A stretch of 64,000 nucleotides of DNA, taken from positions 1 through 64,000 of the forward strand of contig QPMI01000090.1 in assembly GCA_004431415.1 (NCBI GenBank), given 5' to 3'. The position numbers and the translations under genes were made by a program. This DNA comes from Cyanophora paradoxa (lineage: Eukaryota; Glaucocystophyceae; Cyanophorales; Cyanophoraceae). Position 1 is the first letter of the stretch; each line of letters opens with the position of its first letter. Positions 40,019 to 51,527 of the stretch are shown in pieces. The notes beneath the pieces are model-generated. The model was given only the letters and a program-made list of their open reading frames with translations. It did not search any database and was not told the origin of the DNA.

Positions 40019-41253
40019 ATGCAGGCCCTCAGCGCCGCGGCGGGCGCCGCGGTAGCAGTGTACAGGCGCGCCGCACGGATGCTCTCGTGCGTCTGCGGGA
40101 CGTGCTGCGGCGGAAATGAGGAGGAAGAAGAGGTGCGCATGCATTGGCGTGCGGGCGGGCGGTGGGTGCGCGTACGTGGAACGACGAATTAAGCCTGCCG
40201 CGCTGCATTCCTGTGAGAGCCGGCGCGCCGCGTCGGGGCGGATCTTTGCGCATATGCATGAAGCGCCCCTTGACTGCCGGCCGCAGGTGCACGAAACCGA
40301 GGCGCTTGTAAGAGAAGCGACGAGCGGCGAAGGTGCATATTCGCTTCATACCCGTGTGCGCCCCGCCCCGAAAGCACGGCGATCAGGCCGCGCAGGGAAC
40401 TGGCTGAGGATGGCGGCGATGCGGCCGGGCGCGTCGGGCGCTGCCCCTGCGCCGATCCTGGGGCCCGCAGCGGCACCGACGGCGACCTCCACGTCGTCCT
40501 CGACGATGGACTCGGACATGGCGCTGGCGCGCTCGTTGCAGGAGGCCGAGATGGCGACGGCGTTCCTCCAGGCCCTCGCGAGCGGCGCCATGGGCCCCCC
40601 CGCGCACGACCAGGGTGCGCGCCCGCACCATAGATCTGCTCCCGCGCGCTCCTTCCTCCGCTGCTTCCTCCGCCGACGCGCGACGCAGGCGGCGCGCCGG
40701 TCTTCCACCCGTCGGCGGCGCGCGCGGCGGCGCGGGGCAGCCGCCTCGCGCGCCTCGCAGCGGCGCAGGGGCGGCAGCCGCAGGAAATGCAGGAGGAAGC
40801 TGCGGCTCGGCACGAGCGCGCCGCGCGGCAGAGGATACTGCGCACGCTGCCCACGCGCATGTTCGTCGAGGGGTCCATGAAGGAGGACGCCTCCTGCGCG
40901 ATCTGCCTCGGGTCCGCGTTCTCCTCCTCAAGCTCTCCTACCCTGCTCGAGCCGTTCCTGCAGGGACTACGCTGCCGGAGAAAAGATCCGTACCCTCCCC
41001 TGCCTCCACGTCTACCACCAGGTCCGCGCTGCACTTCTCGCCCCCCCGCCGCACTCAGCCCATCCCGAACCCGAACCCCCCTCCTCCCCACCCTCTTTCC
41101 CGGCCCGCAGGAGTGCGTCGACATGTGGGTGCGCCGCCCCTGGTCTCGGCCGGCGCCTTTCCGCGCTGACGGGGCGCCCGGCAGCTGCTGAAGAAGGGCC
41201 TCTGCCCGAGCTGCAACTGGTCCATCTCCTCCACCGAGTTCGGCGCCTTCTGA
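40019..41253 (+). CDS. RING-H2 zinc-finger protein, probable E3 ubiquitin ligase
   Basis: The C-terminal RING is assembled from four exons: SCAICLG, then DYAAGEKIRTLPCLHVYHQ, then ECVDMW, then LLKKGLCPSCNWSIS before TGA 41251-41253. This gives CxxC...CxHxxHxxC...CxxC, the full RING-H2 ligand set. Upstream is a helix-rich region (LARSLQEAEMATAFLQALAS; RHERAARQRILRTLPTRMF). The start is uncertain: ATG 40019 gives MQALSAAAGAAVAVYRRAAR and a CVCGTCCGG cluster before a GT donor, which looks natural. RING-H2 proteins recruit E2 enzymes; this one has no transmembrane helix in the parts read, so it is likely soluble. Confidence 0.8.
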
Positions 41254-41590
41254 GCGCCGCGCCCGCCCTCTCCCCCATTGCACAGGGAGGCCGTTCTCGT
41301 GCAGCTTGTTAGCCATATAGCTAGTGTTACGTAGTTGCTTTCAATAGGGTAGCGGGTCCTGTCGAGCAATGGCAAGCTAAGTAGTACTCTAGCCAGCTGG
41401 AGCTTAATTCGTCATGTAGGTAGACGTAGTCATGCAGCTCGAATCGCAATCGCGCAGCCTGGCAGCTGAAGAAAGAATTCGAAGATACGGTACGGGTCGC
41501 GCTTGAGCCACGGAGGCCGCCGAAAGAAGCATAGCGTGCGATCCCTATCTTCGCATCAAAATGAGCGGATGCAGGGCTACGGCCGGGCGG
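41254..41590. other. Convergent intergenic region
   Basis: AT-richer sequence between the RING gene end and the beta-helix gene end; probably holds both 3' UTRs. No hairpin or repeat of note. Confidence 0.35.
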
Positions 41591-43131
41591 TCAGTCGCCG
41601 CGGTTCCTGGCGAGGATGCAGTCCGCGAGCTCCACGGCCCCGGGCCCGCCCTCGCCCCCGCCCTCGCCCTCCACCGACCGCCCCTCGTTCTCCGCGATCC
41701 GGCACCCCAGCGCCTGCCGCGCCTCAGCCGGGTCCAGGGCGGGTCCGGCGCTCCGCGAGCCTCTCACCCGCGAGGGCGTGTCCGCGCGCGCGGCGTATCC
41801 CCTCTTGGCCACGATGCCGGCGCCGCCGTTGCCCGTGATCTGAGCCGCGAACCGTGAGCGGCGGCAAGCCGCAAGGGTACGCGGATTCTGGACGCGCCTC
41901 GCATCGGTCCAGCGTGACGCAGGCGTTCTCCAGACTCACGCCCTCGTATCTTCGGGGGTACGTGAAACGCGAGGCGGGGCCGGGGGTGGGCAGTACCGGG
42001 ACGCGGACCTGCAGTTGCGAAACTTCGTGGACACTGCGGCCCACGTGCAGCCGGCCGGCCGGGATCCGCCCCGCGCCTGCGGGGGCTCGGGGCGTGAGCG
42101 CAGACGGAGGAAGGGGAGGGGCGGTCGGGAGGGGGGCACCAGGAGGCCGCGGTCGCACTCGAAGAGGTCGCAGGCCTCAAACCGCACCGAGGCGGCGTCG
42201 TCGACCTCGGCGCCGGGTCCCCCGCACGGGCCCACCCCGCACCCCGCCGCCGTCAGCGAGCTCTCGCCCCCCGCCACCACCAGCCCCTGGCCCCCGCTGC
42301 TGATCCGGCACCCCGTCACCCGCGCGAAGCCTCTCCGCACTTGCACCTGTTCCGCAGAGGCGTCAGCTCGAGCCCTAGCGCGGGGCGGCGGGGGGCGGCC
42401 GGCTCGGGCGGCCGGGGGGCCGGGCGCGGCGCACCGCCGGCGCGTTGCCGCGCTGCCTGATGACGACGTTCTCGACGCTGACGGAGGCGCCGCCGCTGAC
42501 GTCGACGCAGGCGTAGCCCGTGGCGCCGTCGTCCTCAATCACGGGGGCGTCCTGCCCCTCCACGCCCGCCAGCACCACCTTCCCAGCGCACGCGCGGTTC
42601 GCCTGCAGCACCGGCACGCCCTGGGCGGCCTCCGCGTGCGCACCGGGACGGACGAGGAGAGGGAGACGCGCGCATACGTCCCCGGCATCAGGCAGATGCG
42701 GCCCCCGCCCGCCTCCTCGAGCGCCCGCGCAGCCTCGGCGACGGTCCTCACGCCAAAGACGCCGAAGCTGTCGACAACAATGGCGACGCCGTTGCTCGCC
42801 AGAGCCAGTGGCGGTGCTGAGGGCACTGCGCACGTACGCGCCCCACGCAGGAGACGCGTCAGAGAGTTCGGTCTGTCGACTGAGGAGGCGGTTTCGCTCT
42901 ATAATTGCCAGTCGCCCCCGGCCCGCGCACGCTTCAACCCCGCCCCCAGTGTCCACGAGCCACATGAAGGGTTTGAAACGCACCCGGCAGAAGGGATATA
43001 GCGACATCGCTGACGCTCGCCATGGCCATCTTAACAAGCTCGAGCGTGGCGCGCTGCTCTTGGCACTCGTGCACCGCCAGAACGTATACCCCCGCCAGAG
43101 GGTGAACTTGGGCAAAGTTCCGAGAGGCCAT
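41591..43131 (-). CDS. Right-handed beta-helix repeat protein
   Basis: From ATG 43131 the first exon reads MASRNFAQVHPLAGVYVLAV followed by LELVKMAMASVSDVAISLLP, resembling a helical N-terminal module. Later exons show the ladder pattern of pectate-lyase-like beta-helices: ALEEAGGGRICLMPGTYA, GKVVLAGVEGQDAPVIED, ACVDVSGGASVSVENVVIRQ, RGFARVTGCRISSGGQGLVV, ASVRFEACDLFECDRGLLV, ENACVTLDRCEA, ITGNGGAGIVAKRG and ALGCRIAENEG ending ILARNRGD at 41591. Repeated short strands with small residues and Asn/Gly/Cys turns support the fold. No catalytic residues of a polysaccharide lyase can be assigned, so a binding role (as in F-box/beta-helix proteins) is as likely as an enzymatic one. Confidence 0.62.
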
Positions 43132-43280
43132 CCACGACGGCGCTGCGTAAGGATGAAGAGCGAGTTGGAAGACTTATAACCACCGCCGCTTTCACCAGGC
43201 GCCGGCCGTGGCGGTTCTCGAGCACTGGCGGCCTTGCATTCTCCTGAAGTCGACCGCGTAGCGCGCGCGTTGAACCGGCA

Positions 43281-44561
43281 ATGGCACCGTCGCCGAAGTC
43301 GACAGCGCCGCTGAGGCCCGCACCGCAGCCCGTCGCCCCAGCCCGCCTGCTCAGCGCTTCATTCAAGCACGTACGCATGGTAACGGCTGCACCGGGGGAG
43401 GCAAACCTGACACCTTCCGAGGCCCTACGAGGTGCATTGTACATGTGCACCGCCCGCGCCGGCCGCGGCCGGCGGCTGCTGCTGCCTCGTGCCGCGCTCT
43501 GGATAGATCCTGCGGAACCGACTGAGCGGCCGCTCGTACAGTGCTACTGGACAGAGCGCACCCGGCGTCTTATAAGTGTCCTTCCGGCCAGTCGCTCGTC
43601 CCGGTTCGTTCGGGCGCAGACCCCGCGGCGTGTACAGCTGCAGCCGTTAGCGCAATGCAAGCAGGCGCGGGCTATGGGATCAACGGGCGCGCTTAAAGTC
43701 ATGCAAGCTGGGCTTTGTTCTCAGCTCATGGAGCTTAGCTCGACGTCTGAGATTGCCGTCGCCGCCGCGCGTCCTCGCCAGCGCCCACGCCCACGCCCCC
43801 CGCCTGGGCCGGGGCCCTCTCCTAACGGGGTACGCCTGCCCCAGGTGGCGCGGTACCTCGACATCGACGCGACGTTGGCGGGCCCCGTGGACCACGACGA
43901 TGAGATCGTCGCCTTCTACTCGGTGGGCCCCTCTGATCCCCTCCCCGCCCCCTCCCCCCTTCCATCATCCCCCCGCCCCCTCCCCGCTCCCCCTTGCCCC
44001 ACTCGCCGCCCGCGCTCAGCTGCTCGCGCCAGGACCGGGCCGCGTGCTGCCCGCCGGGGGCCGAGACGGCCATCTATCGAGGGGGCGTGTCAAAGGTGCG
44101 GCAGGGCCTCCGGGGCCCGTTGCGGCGCCCTCGCGCGCGCCGCTCAATGTGCTCCGGGGCGGCAGGCCGGCGCGAGGCTGGCGTGCCACGGGCGCGGCTG
44201 GGAGGAGGACGTGCCGGGCTCCCTTGCGACGCCGGCGCCGGCGCCGCCGGTAAAGGCCGCCCCGCCCCCGGCGCACCCGGCGAGGCCCGCGGGGTGGGAT
44301 GCGGAGGCGCACGAGGGCCGAGCGCCGCGCCTCCGGGCCGGCGTCTTCCGGGCGTACGCGCTGGACTCCGACGGGGGCCGCTGCGACGAGGCGGCGGCCT
44401 GGGGCGGGGGCGACGCGGCCGCGGCCGGCCTGTCGGAGCTCCTGGCGGACTGCCCCGGCTGGGATGGCGCGCTTGAGGGGGAGGCCCTCGGGGTCGACGC
44501 AGAGGAAGCTGCGGGCCTGGCCATGGCCTGGCCTCTCGACCCGCTCGACTTGTTCCTGTAG
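43281..44561 (+). CDS. Unknown protein with acidic C-terminus
   Basis: Divergent from the beta-helix gene. The region is one open frame, but splice signals suggest exons: MAPSPKSTAPLRPAPQPVAP with a GT donor near 43371; LMELSSTSEIAVAAA after an AG near 43725; VARYLDIDATLAGPVDHDDE followed by IVAFYS (about 43847-43920); and a last exon beginning AGARLACHGRGWEEDV and ending AWPLDPLDLFL at TAG 44559-44561. Cysteine-rich stretches around 44030-44210 could form a zinc finger, but frames there are ambiguous. The C-terminus is acidic with hydrophobic residues (LSELLADCPGWDGALEGEAL), similar in style to a transactivation domain (inference). Family unknown. Confidence 0.45.
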   Translation: MAPSPKSTAPLRPAPQPVAPARLLSASFKHVRMVTAAPGEANLTPSEALRGALYMCTARAGRGRRLLLPRAALWIDPAEPTERPLVQCYWTERTRRLISVLPASRSSRFVRAQTPRRVQLQPLAQCKQARAMGSTGALKVMQAGLCSQLMELSSTSEIAVAAARPRQRPRPRPPPGPGPSPNGVRLPQVARYLDIDATLAGPVDHDDEIVAFYSVGPSDPLPAPSPLPSSPRPLPAPPCPTRRPRSAARARTGPRAARRGPRRPSIEGACQRCGRASGARCGALARAAQCAPGRQAGARLACHGRGWEEDVPGSLATPAPAPPVKAAPPPAHPARPAGWDAEAHEGRAPRLRAGVFRAYALDSDGGRCDEAAAWGGGDAAAAGLSELLADCPGWDGALEGEALGVDAEEAAGLAMAWPLDPLDLFL

Positions 44562-44700
44562 TCTACCCGCCCCCTCTGTCCCGCGATACCTGATACATGC
44601 ACTTTCACTTCGTACGGTAGCTGTAGGGTGCATCATGGCATTTCGAAATCATGTCACCATGTCAGCGGAGCACAGTACAGGTTAAGCACATGCACAGGGG

Positions 44701-46218
44701 CTAGGCCTGGTCGAAAGCCTCGGGCGAGGACAGCTGAGCGCGCGCGCGCGGGGGGCGCCGCGCGGGCCCGGGGCGCGCGTGTAGGCGGGTCACCAGCTGC
44801 GGGAGGGGGCGGCGGTGAGGGGTCGACGCCGGGGGGCCTCCTCGCCCGGGGCGGCGGGGCGGACCGCTTGATGAGGGAGAGGACCATCTCGAGGACCGCG
44901 AAGGGGCCCCGCGCCCGCCGCACCGACTTCGACTCGTTCCGCCGCTCTGCGGCAGGGTGCACCGCGTCGCGCTCCCGCCCGGGGTTACGGGGCCGGGTCG
45001 CGCGGACCGAGGATCGAATAGAGCGAGCGCCAGAGGCCGAGGACGAGGAAGGTGTAGACGGCCTGCCGGGGGTACCCCGTTCGGCGAAGGCGGACGCGGT
45101 GCGGGGGTAGGGCGGGGATTTACCGTCGCAATGAAGAAGGCTAGGGGCGGGGCGAGACAGGGAGCGGCGGGGTCAGAGCGGACGCGGATAGAAGGCGGGG
45201 CGAGGCGAGCGCACAAGTGGGCGGGGGGTGGCCGAGCTGCAGGGGCGGGGGCGGCGAAGGTGTAAGCTGAAGCAGATGGGGGGGAAGGAGGGGCGGGGGG
45301 CGGACCTGGACGGAGCGGAGGCCCATGCCGGCGAGGAGGGCGCCGGCGCCGGCGAGGCCCGTGTACTTCCCCACCCCGCCCCACGACGAGGTCGCCTGCG
45401 CGCGCCCACCCGGCCCGGCGTCACCGGCCGCGAGGCGGCGGCCTTCAGAGGGAGCAGCCGCTCGCCTCCGGCTTGTAGGCGCCTGCGGCGCGGGAAGCGT
45501 CAACGGGGAGCCGCGGGCGGGGTAACGAGAAGAGGTGAGCGGGGCGGACCAGTGAGCGGGGCGGAGAGGAACCAGCCGGCGACGAAGGGCGCCGCCGTCA
45601 CGAGCATATCGACGTCGGGGACCCACTGCGCTGTGCGTCGGACGGGGAGGACGCGCAGCGGCGCCACGGGCCCCGGCGCACGGTTCCAGCGTGGAAGCCA
45701 CGGCCGATGTACGCGAAAGAGAGGAACACAGACGCATCGCCGATGCCGAGGACGATGCGCCGGGTCAGCTCCTCGCCTGCGATCGGCGGCGGCGGTTGGC
45801 TGCGACTGTCGGCAGGGAGCGGCGAAGGGCTCCGCGGCAGCAGGCGGCGGCGGGCGAGCGAGCCAATCGCATGACGAACCTTCCGTGCGGCCGGTTGTCG
45901 CCACGCCGGCCATGTTCTGCCGAACAGTGAGATCCCGAGGCTAGCGCGTGGACGTGGACGCGCCTTCTTGTTCAGCTCCTTCATCGCGGGTGTTTCGATG
46001 TCGGGCTCCGCAGACGCGGACGGAGTGGTGGCTGGCTTGGCCTTCGACATGCTGGTGCGTACGGCCCGGAAGGTGCTAACGCGAGCGCCGACGAAGGAGC
46101 GCTCGAGCTTTCTGCTGGCAGAAGGGAGCGCTGGGCGGGCTGAGACACGTGCCTGGAAGCGGATCGGCGCTGCGTTGACGGGTGGGATAACAGAAACGAC
46201 CGTGCAGAAGCTAAGCAT
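44701..46218 (-). CDS. DUF3054-like membrane protein with targeting-type N-terminus
   Basis: From ATG 46218 the N-terminus reads MLSFCTVVSVIPPVNAAPIR, then a Ser/Arg/Ala-rich stretch without acidic residues, typical of plastid targeting (signal-like first part then transit-like part in secondary plastids). Four membrane segments follow across small exons: RIVLGIGDASVFLSFAYIGR, DVDMLVTAAPFVAGWFLSAP, KYTGLAGAGALLAGMGLRSV and YTFLVLGLWRSLYSIL, with APPLAFFIATV between. The order G-D-hydrophobic, then AAPF..GW...AP, is that of DUF3054 proteins found in bacteria and plastids. Last exons: ERRNESKSVRRARGPFAVLE and LVTRLHARPGPARRPPRARA to TAG 44701. Function of the family is not known. Confidence 0.65.
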
Positions 46219-47123
46219 TCGTACACGCTGCAGTGCGGGCGAGGCACTTCGAATTCAGACCGCTCTGGAGTCTGGTCGGCAACGCAGTCGATCGACGCGA
46301 ACGCAGTCGACCTCCGGGTACCGGTATGTCGCTCGGTCAGGGATCCGGCGTCACCGAGCCGCGGGGAGTCCAAGCGCTACCGGGGTACACGTAGCAATAC
46401 ATACCCGGTACCTATATGGGGTACATATAGTGCGGCCCGCTCAAAACGTACCTCTGTTCCAATTCGTTAAAATCAACCAATGGCCAGATTCGATGGGGGG
46501 GTAGTACAGTACCGATTCCGGGAGCCTTCGTACCCGGGAGCCGCCTGCAGTCTGCAGAAAGCCGGAGCCCCTGGTTGCATCGATCACCGTGCTAGCTACA
46601 GTACTGGTGACGTGAGCTCGCGATAGCCGTCTTCGGACAAGCATCGATATCGCAGCAGCCGCGCGCGGCCCCCGCGCGCGTGTATATCGCGCCCGTGTTC
46701 GATTCAAGTACCTTTAGTAGGACGTTCCGAAGTTCGGAGCTGTTCTCGCCACGTGAGCCCGGAACGCGATACAGCTCGTTAGTCGCGTTCTCGAGTGACA
46801 TGCACAAGCCTCGAGCCCGCCGCCGCTTTGCGTGAGCCCGACCTCCGTGCGAGGCGATGCCTTTCGAAATCGACATTCTAAGGCAAGTCGCACAATATGC
46901 GTCAATGTTCTGCACTGAAAGATGCGCTCAGACGTGTGAGCAATGGGGATGTCGCGAAGTCGGGGTCCGTGTCGCTCGCAGGTGCGAACCGGCCCGAGCA
47001 CTCTTTTCTGCTTATTTGATCCGGTGTTAGGCGTCAAAGGGAGATGGGTGGAAGTGCCAATGCGTCCTGGGCCGAACGGGATTGACGTCGTGCGCCCGGC
47101 TATCCGGACGTTAATCCCCGCGT
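46219..47123. other. Intergenic region, about 0.9 kb
   Basis: No convincing gene on either strand. It contains repeated GGTACC/GGGTAC motifs around 46310-46430. It probably holds the promoters of the two divergent flanking genes. Confidence 0.4.
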
Positions 47124-48620
47124 ATGACGCCCCGCCTGCAGACACTGGTTACGCTCCGGAGATACCTCATCGTTCTGAAGCCGGTACCGGGCCAAGAGGA
47201 GACGTTCACGAGTGATCTGGCGGCCATCGAGAACCGCTCGCTGACCATCACCCTCGGTGCGCCTCATCAGCCGCGATATGACGCCCGGGCTGATCGAGCG
47301 TTCCGCAGAGTACTGGGACGATACGGCTGCCGTGTCAGACGCGAAGCCGCTCCTGGTGTTCGAGTCTCCGTCTTCCTCCGGGCAGCCCGTGGACAAGAGC
47401 GACTGGCGCCGGTACAAAGGACAGGCGCAGGCGAGCGTGACGCTGCGCTTTTCCCGCCGCGGAGATGCGTCCGAATCCTTCGGCATACGCGCGACGAGCC
47501 ACCAGCACCAGGCAGGCGACGCCCGGCTTCGCGCGCCGCCGCTCGCCGCTGAGCTGCGCCCCGTTCGCGCCCGCAGGACCGGCGGTTCCGGCTGCGGATG
47601 CGGTGGGACGACTCGGGGGAGGACTTGTCGCCGCACGCGCCACTATGCGTGTTCAGCCGCTCGAAACGCTTCAGCCGCGCGAAGCAGTCGTCGGGGGCCA
47701 AAGGCAGCGGCGGCGAGGAGGGCGAGTCCGGTGAAGAGGAGCCCATGCCGCCCGCCGGCCCGCCCATCGGGGCTCTGCCCCGCCCGCTGCCCCCACCCCC
47801 CGCCCTCAACTCCAAAACCCTCGCCTCCGCGGCCCTTCCCCCCGGGGCCCATCCCCCCGGGGCACTCCCCCCGGGGGCCCTCCCCCCGGGGGCCCTCCCA
47901 CCGGGTGCCCTCCCACCGGGTGCCTTTCCCCAGACCCTCTCTGCCGGCGCGCTCCCCCGCATCGGCGAGATGCTGGCGAACGGCCTTGCGGCACGAGGCG
48001 GGGCCTCGCTGCTCCCCCCCGTGCTCGCGGGGCTGGGCCACGGCCCCGTGCCCCTCGTGGCCCTCACGGTCGGCTCCGTGCCCTACGCCGCCGTCCTGCA
48101 GCAGCAGCCCGAGCACCCCGGGCCCTTCCCCGTCTACCCCCTCCGCCCTCCCCCCGTCCCCGGCGCCGCCCCCTCGCCCGGCCCCTCGGACGGCGCCGCC
48201 GACGGCCAGCCGGCGGCGAAGCGGGCGCGGGGCGGGCATGCGGCGGGCCTGCCGGCGGCGCTGCCGCTGCCGCCCCCGCTCCCCAACCAGCCGCGCTCCG
48301 CCGAAGGCTCCTACTTCGGGAACGTGAGCCCCCTCCTCCCCGAGTTCCGGTGCGCGCTTCGGGGCGCGGGGTGCCGCGCCGGCGGCCGGCGAGCGCGGGC
48401 GGGGGGCGGCAGGGAGTGGATCGGGGGCCTCTCCTCGCCGAGCTCGCAGTCCACCCAGCAGGCCCTCGTCCAGACCGAGCAGCTCCTCGCGTGCGCCCCC
48501 GGCCCGCCCGCCCTCCCTCCCCGGCCGGCGCCGCCCGGCCCCGAGCCCGCCCCGCCCGCCCCGTCCGGCAGGAACATCGAGGCGCTCAAGGTGCCGGAAA
48601 GCGGCGGCACCCCAGGGGCC
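47124..48620 (+). CDS. Unknown protein with beta-rich N-terminus and Pro/Gly repeat linker
   Basis: ATG 47124 opens MTPRLQTLVTLRRYLIVLKP. Exons then read ENRSLTITL, YWDDTAAVSDAKPLLVFESP, DWRRYKGQAQASVTLRFSRR and RLRMRWDDSGEDLSPHAPLC followed by VFSRSKRFSRAK. Alternating strands ending in a basic SRSKR stretch look like an immunoglobulin-like or DNA-binding beta-sandwich, but I cannot name the family. A disordered region with PPGALPPGALPPGA pentad repeats follows (about 47838-47930), then a helical part (AGALPRIGEMLANGLAARGG) and an NLS-like cluster (PAAKRARGG). It may continue into the next entry as a single gene, since no convincing stop and start separate them. Confidence 0.42.
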
Positions 48621-51442
48621 GGCCCCGTCGACCGCGACATCCGCGGGGTACGCAGTGGCGGCCCGCCGCCCGCCGGCCCGCCCGACACGGCGGCGCGCGC
48701 AGGCGGAGGAGCTGCTGACGCTGTACCGACCGCTGAGCATCCCGTCGGGAATCCGGGGCGCGGCAGCGCTCTCGGCGCGGGTGCAGCGGGGCCTGCCCGT
48801 CTCCTCGCTCCGCATCGCCGACGAGTCCCTCCGCGCCGGCGTCCTCCCCCTCGTCCGAAACGCGCGCCCGCCCCCGCCCGCCTCCACACGCCCCCCACCG
48901 CCGTCGGCCTGACGCGCCGGCAGCTCCTCGGGCGGGGTCTGGACTGGCTGCGCCGGGGCGGGCCCCGCGGCGCCGACGCCGAGGCCGGCCTGCGCGACTG
49001 GCGCCAGGCGCGCGGGGGCCCGCTCTGGCTCTGGGCCCTGCAGCCGGCGCTGACCCCGCTGCCGCAGCTGGTGGAGGTGCTCTCGGACCCGCGGGTGCTG
49101 GACACGCCGCTCTACGCGACGCGGGCCGGGCGCTGCCTCGCCTTCCGCGCCGTCGCCGGCATCCGCTCCGTCTCCCGCTCCCACTCTGTGGTGCGCGGCG
49201 GCCGGCGACCCTCCTCCCGCCCCGCGCTCACGGCGGCGCAGGCCTGCTCCGTCGCCTGGACCCTCGTTGACGCCCTCACCCACCTGCGCGCCCCGCCCCG
49301 CCCCGCCCCGCCCTTTCCTCGTCGCCCCCACCCCATCTTACCCGCCCCGCCCCGCTCTCTCGCCAGAGCCGACGGGCCCAAAACGCTGTGCGCGCCGCCG
49401 CCCCGCGCCGGCCCCCGCGCGCGCCTTGACGCGGTGCGGGCAGGGAGGAGTCGCGGTGGATCTGCCGCGCCTGCTGGAGCGTCGCGGAGGCCTACAGCGA
49501 CGTCGTGCGCCCCCGCCCGCCCCCGCCTCGCCCCGAGGCCCGCTCCTCACCGCCGCCGCAGAACATCATATCCTCCCCGGACCTCTTCCTCATCGGGACG
49601 GACGGTTCGGGCCCTGCAGCGCGGCCCCTCGGCCCCCGCGGGGATGCGGTCGCGCTGGGGCCGACGCGGGCGGGCAGACCTGGACCTCGTGCTAGACCGG
49701 GCGCTGGCGGTGGCGCGGGCGGCGGCGCAGCGCGACCCCGAGCTCCTCGCCACCGCCCTCTACTGGCGCGCCCGCGGCTGCCGCCACCTGCGCCGCGACG
49801 AGGACGCCGGTGCCGCCCCCGCCCCCGCCACTCGCGCGCCGGGCTGGGCCGAGGGGCCGAGGGGGCGGGCGGGGCGGCAGAGGCGGCGCTGGAGGAGGCG
49901 CTGTCAGTGGTGGCGCGGCACGGGATCGCCCCCTCGCGCACCGAGTCCGCCGTCCTCCGCGAGCTCTACGACGTCGCATGTCCGCCCACCCACGCCCCGC
50001 CCCGGGCCCCGCCCCGGGCTGACGGCGCGGGCTGACGGCGCACGGGGGCGGCAGGGACGCTGCGGCGGCCGCCGGCGGTGGTGCGCGCCATCGCCGACCG
50101 CCTCTACTGGTTCACCGAGGAGGAGGAGGACCGCCTCCAGGTGCGCGGGGCCCACGCCCCGCCACGCCCCGCCCCGCCCCGCCGACGCGGCCCGCAGGAG
50201 GCCATGACGTGCGTCACGCTCGTCAAGTGCGCCCCCGTGGACGCCTCGCGCTCCGACGTGCGCCGCCCCGTCCCGCCCGCCCGCCCCCGCGCCCCGCGCC
50301 CTCCCGAGCCCGGCGTCCCCAGATCCTTTTCGAGGCGAACCGTGCGCGGGACATCGTCAAGGCGCTGAGCCCTGAATACGTGCGCCCTGGCCCGCCCCGG
50401 GCGGCGGGGCCTCGGCCCACCTCGCGGGGGCGGGCGGGCAGGGCCACTGCTACATGCTCAACGTCCTCCTCAACATCTTCTCCATCCACATCTTCAACCG
50501 TGCGCCCCGCCCCGCCCCGCCCCGCCCCGCCCCGCCCCGGCCCGCGCCCCCTGACGCCCCCCGGGCAGGGAGCTACACGGAGGCGCTGGCGGTGTACCGC
50601 GAGTGGGTGGACTTCTGCGCGTCGGACCCGTCCCGCGTCGCCAGCCCCAACGCCGACTGGGCCAACGCGCGCCCCGCCCCCGCCCCCGCCCCCGACCGCG
50701 CGGGGGCCGCGCGGTGACGGGGCGGGGCGGGGGCGCAGTTCCTGCGGCCGGTGTGGGCGCGCTCGTACCGCGTCTCCGAGTTCTACCGCCTCGCCCGCCT
50801 CCTCATCACCCTCCACCGCGCCGTCGACCCCGAGTCCGCCCCGCCGCCTCCCCCCCTCGCCCCCCGGCCTCACGGGCGCGCAGGGACCGCTGCCCCGTGC
50901 TGCCGCACCTCCTCTTCGTCTACGGCGACATCCTCCTCTTCGACGAGCAGGTTCGAGTCCCCCCGGGGGCGTTTGTTTCTCTTCCGCGGGGCCCTGAGCG
51001 GGGCCGCCGCCGGCAGCCGGCCGCCGCCGCCTCCGCTCTCTCCCAGAGCCTCTCGGTGCGCGCCGCGCCCCGCCCCGCCCCCCCGCGCCGGCCTGAGGGC
51101 CCCCGGGGCGGGCAGCTGTACGAGCAGAAGTTCGGGGACTTCTTCCCCCCCGACTCGCCGCGGATCCGCGCCGTGAGCCGCTCCCTGGAGCGCGCCCTCG
51201 CCCGCTGCTCGGCCACCCCGCCCTCCACCTCCTCCCCCGCCAGCACCGTCGTCGGCCCCAGCGCCGCCCCGGCCGCCCCTGCCCCGCCCCCCCCCGGCCC
51301 CGGCCCCGGCCCGCCCCGCTGGCCCCGCCCCGGCCGCCGCCCAGCCCGCCCCCAACTCGAACGGTCCCCACTCCGACTCCCACGCCCCGCACCTCGCAGT
51401 CGTGACCTGAGGCCTCTGTGCCCGACTCGTGTGCCAGCCTGA
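48621..51442 (+). CDS. Unknown helical-repeat protein, possibly the 3' part of the preceding gene
   Basis: Reading by exons gives mostly helical segments: QAEELLTLYRPLSIPSGIRG, LTRRQLLGRGLDWLRRGG, LDLVLDRALAVARAAAQRDP followed by ELLATALYWRARGCRHLRRD, EALSVVARHGIAPSRTESAV, AIADRLYWFTEEEEDRLQ, AMTCVTLVKCAPVDASRS, CYMLNVLLNIFSIHIFN, SYTEALAVYREWVDFCASD, YRVSEFYRLARLLITLHRAV, LPHLLFVYGDILLFDEQ and KFGDFFPPDSPRIRAVSRSL. The helix-turn-helix alternation recalls TPR-like scaffolds. The C-terminus is Pro/Ala-rich; the exact stop is uncertain (51442 in one frame). Introns are short and C-rich. No recognised catalytic motif. Confidence 0.42.
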
Positions 51443-51527
51443 CAGCGCTTTCATCGGCCCCCCGCGCGCAGCGCTTGCGTGCACGAACGTGCGCGTTGCA
51501 GCAACTGGCCATGCACGTGGGAGGGCC

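Noticed and set aside
44040-44215. Zinc-finger reading CQRCGRASGARC in the unknown gene
   Set aside because: The likely splice signals put the last exon in a different phase, so the cysteine pattern may never be translated together.
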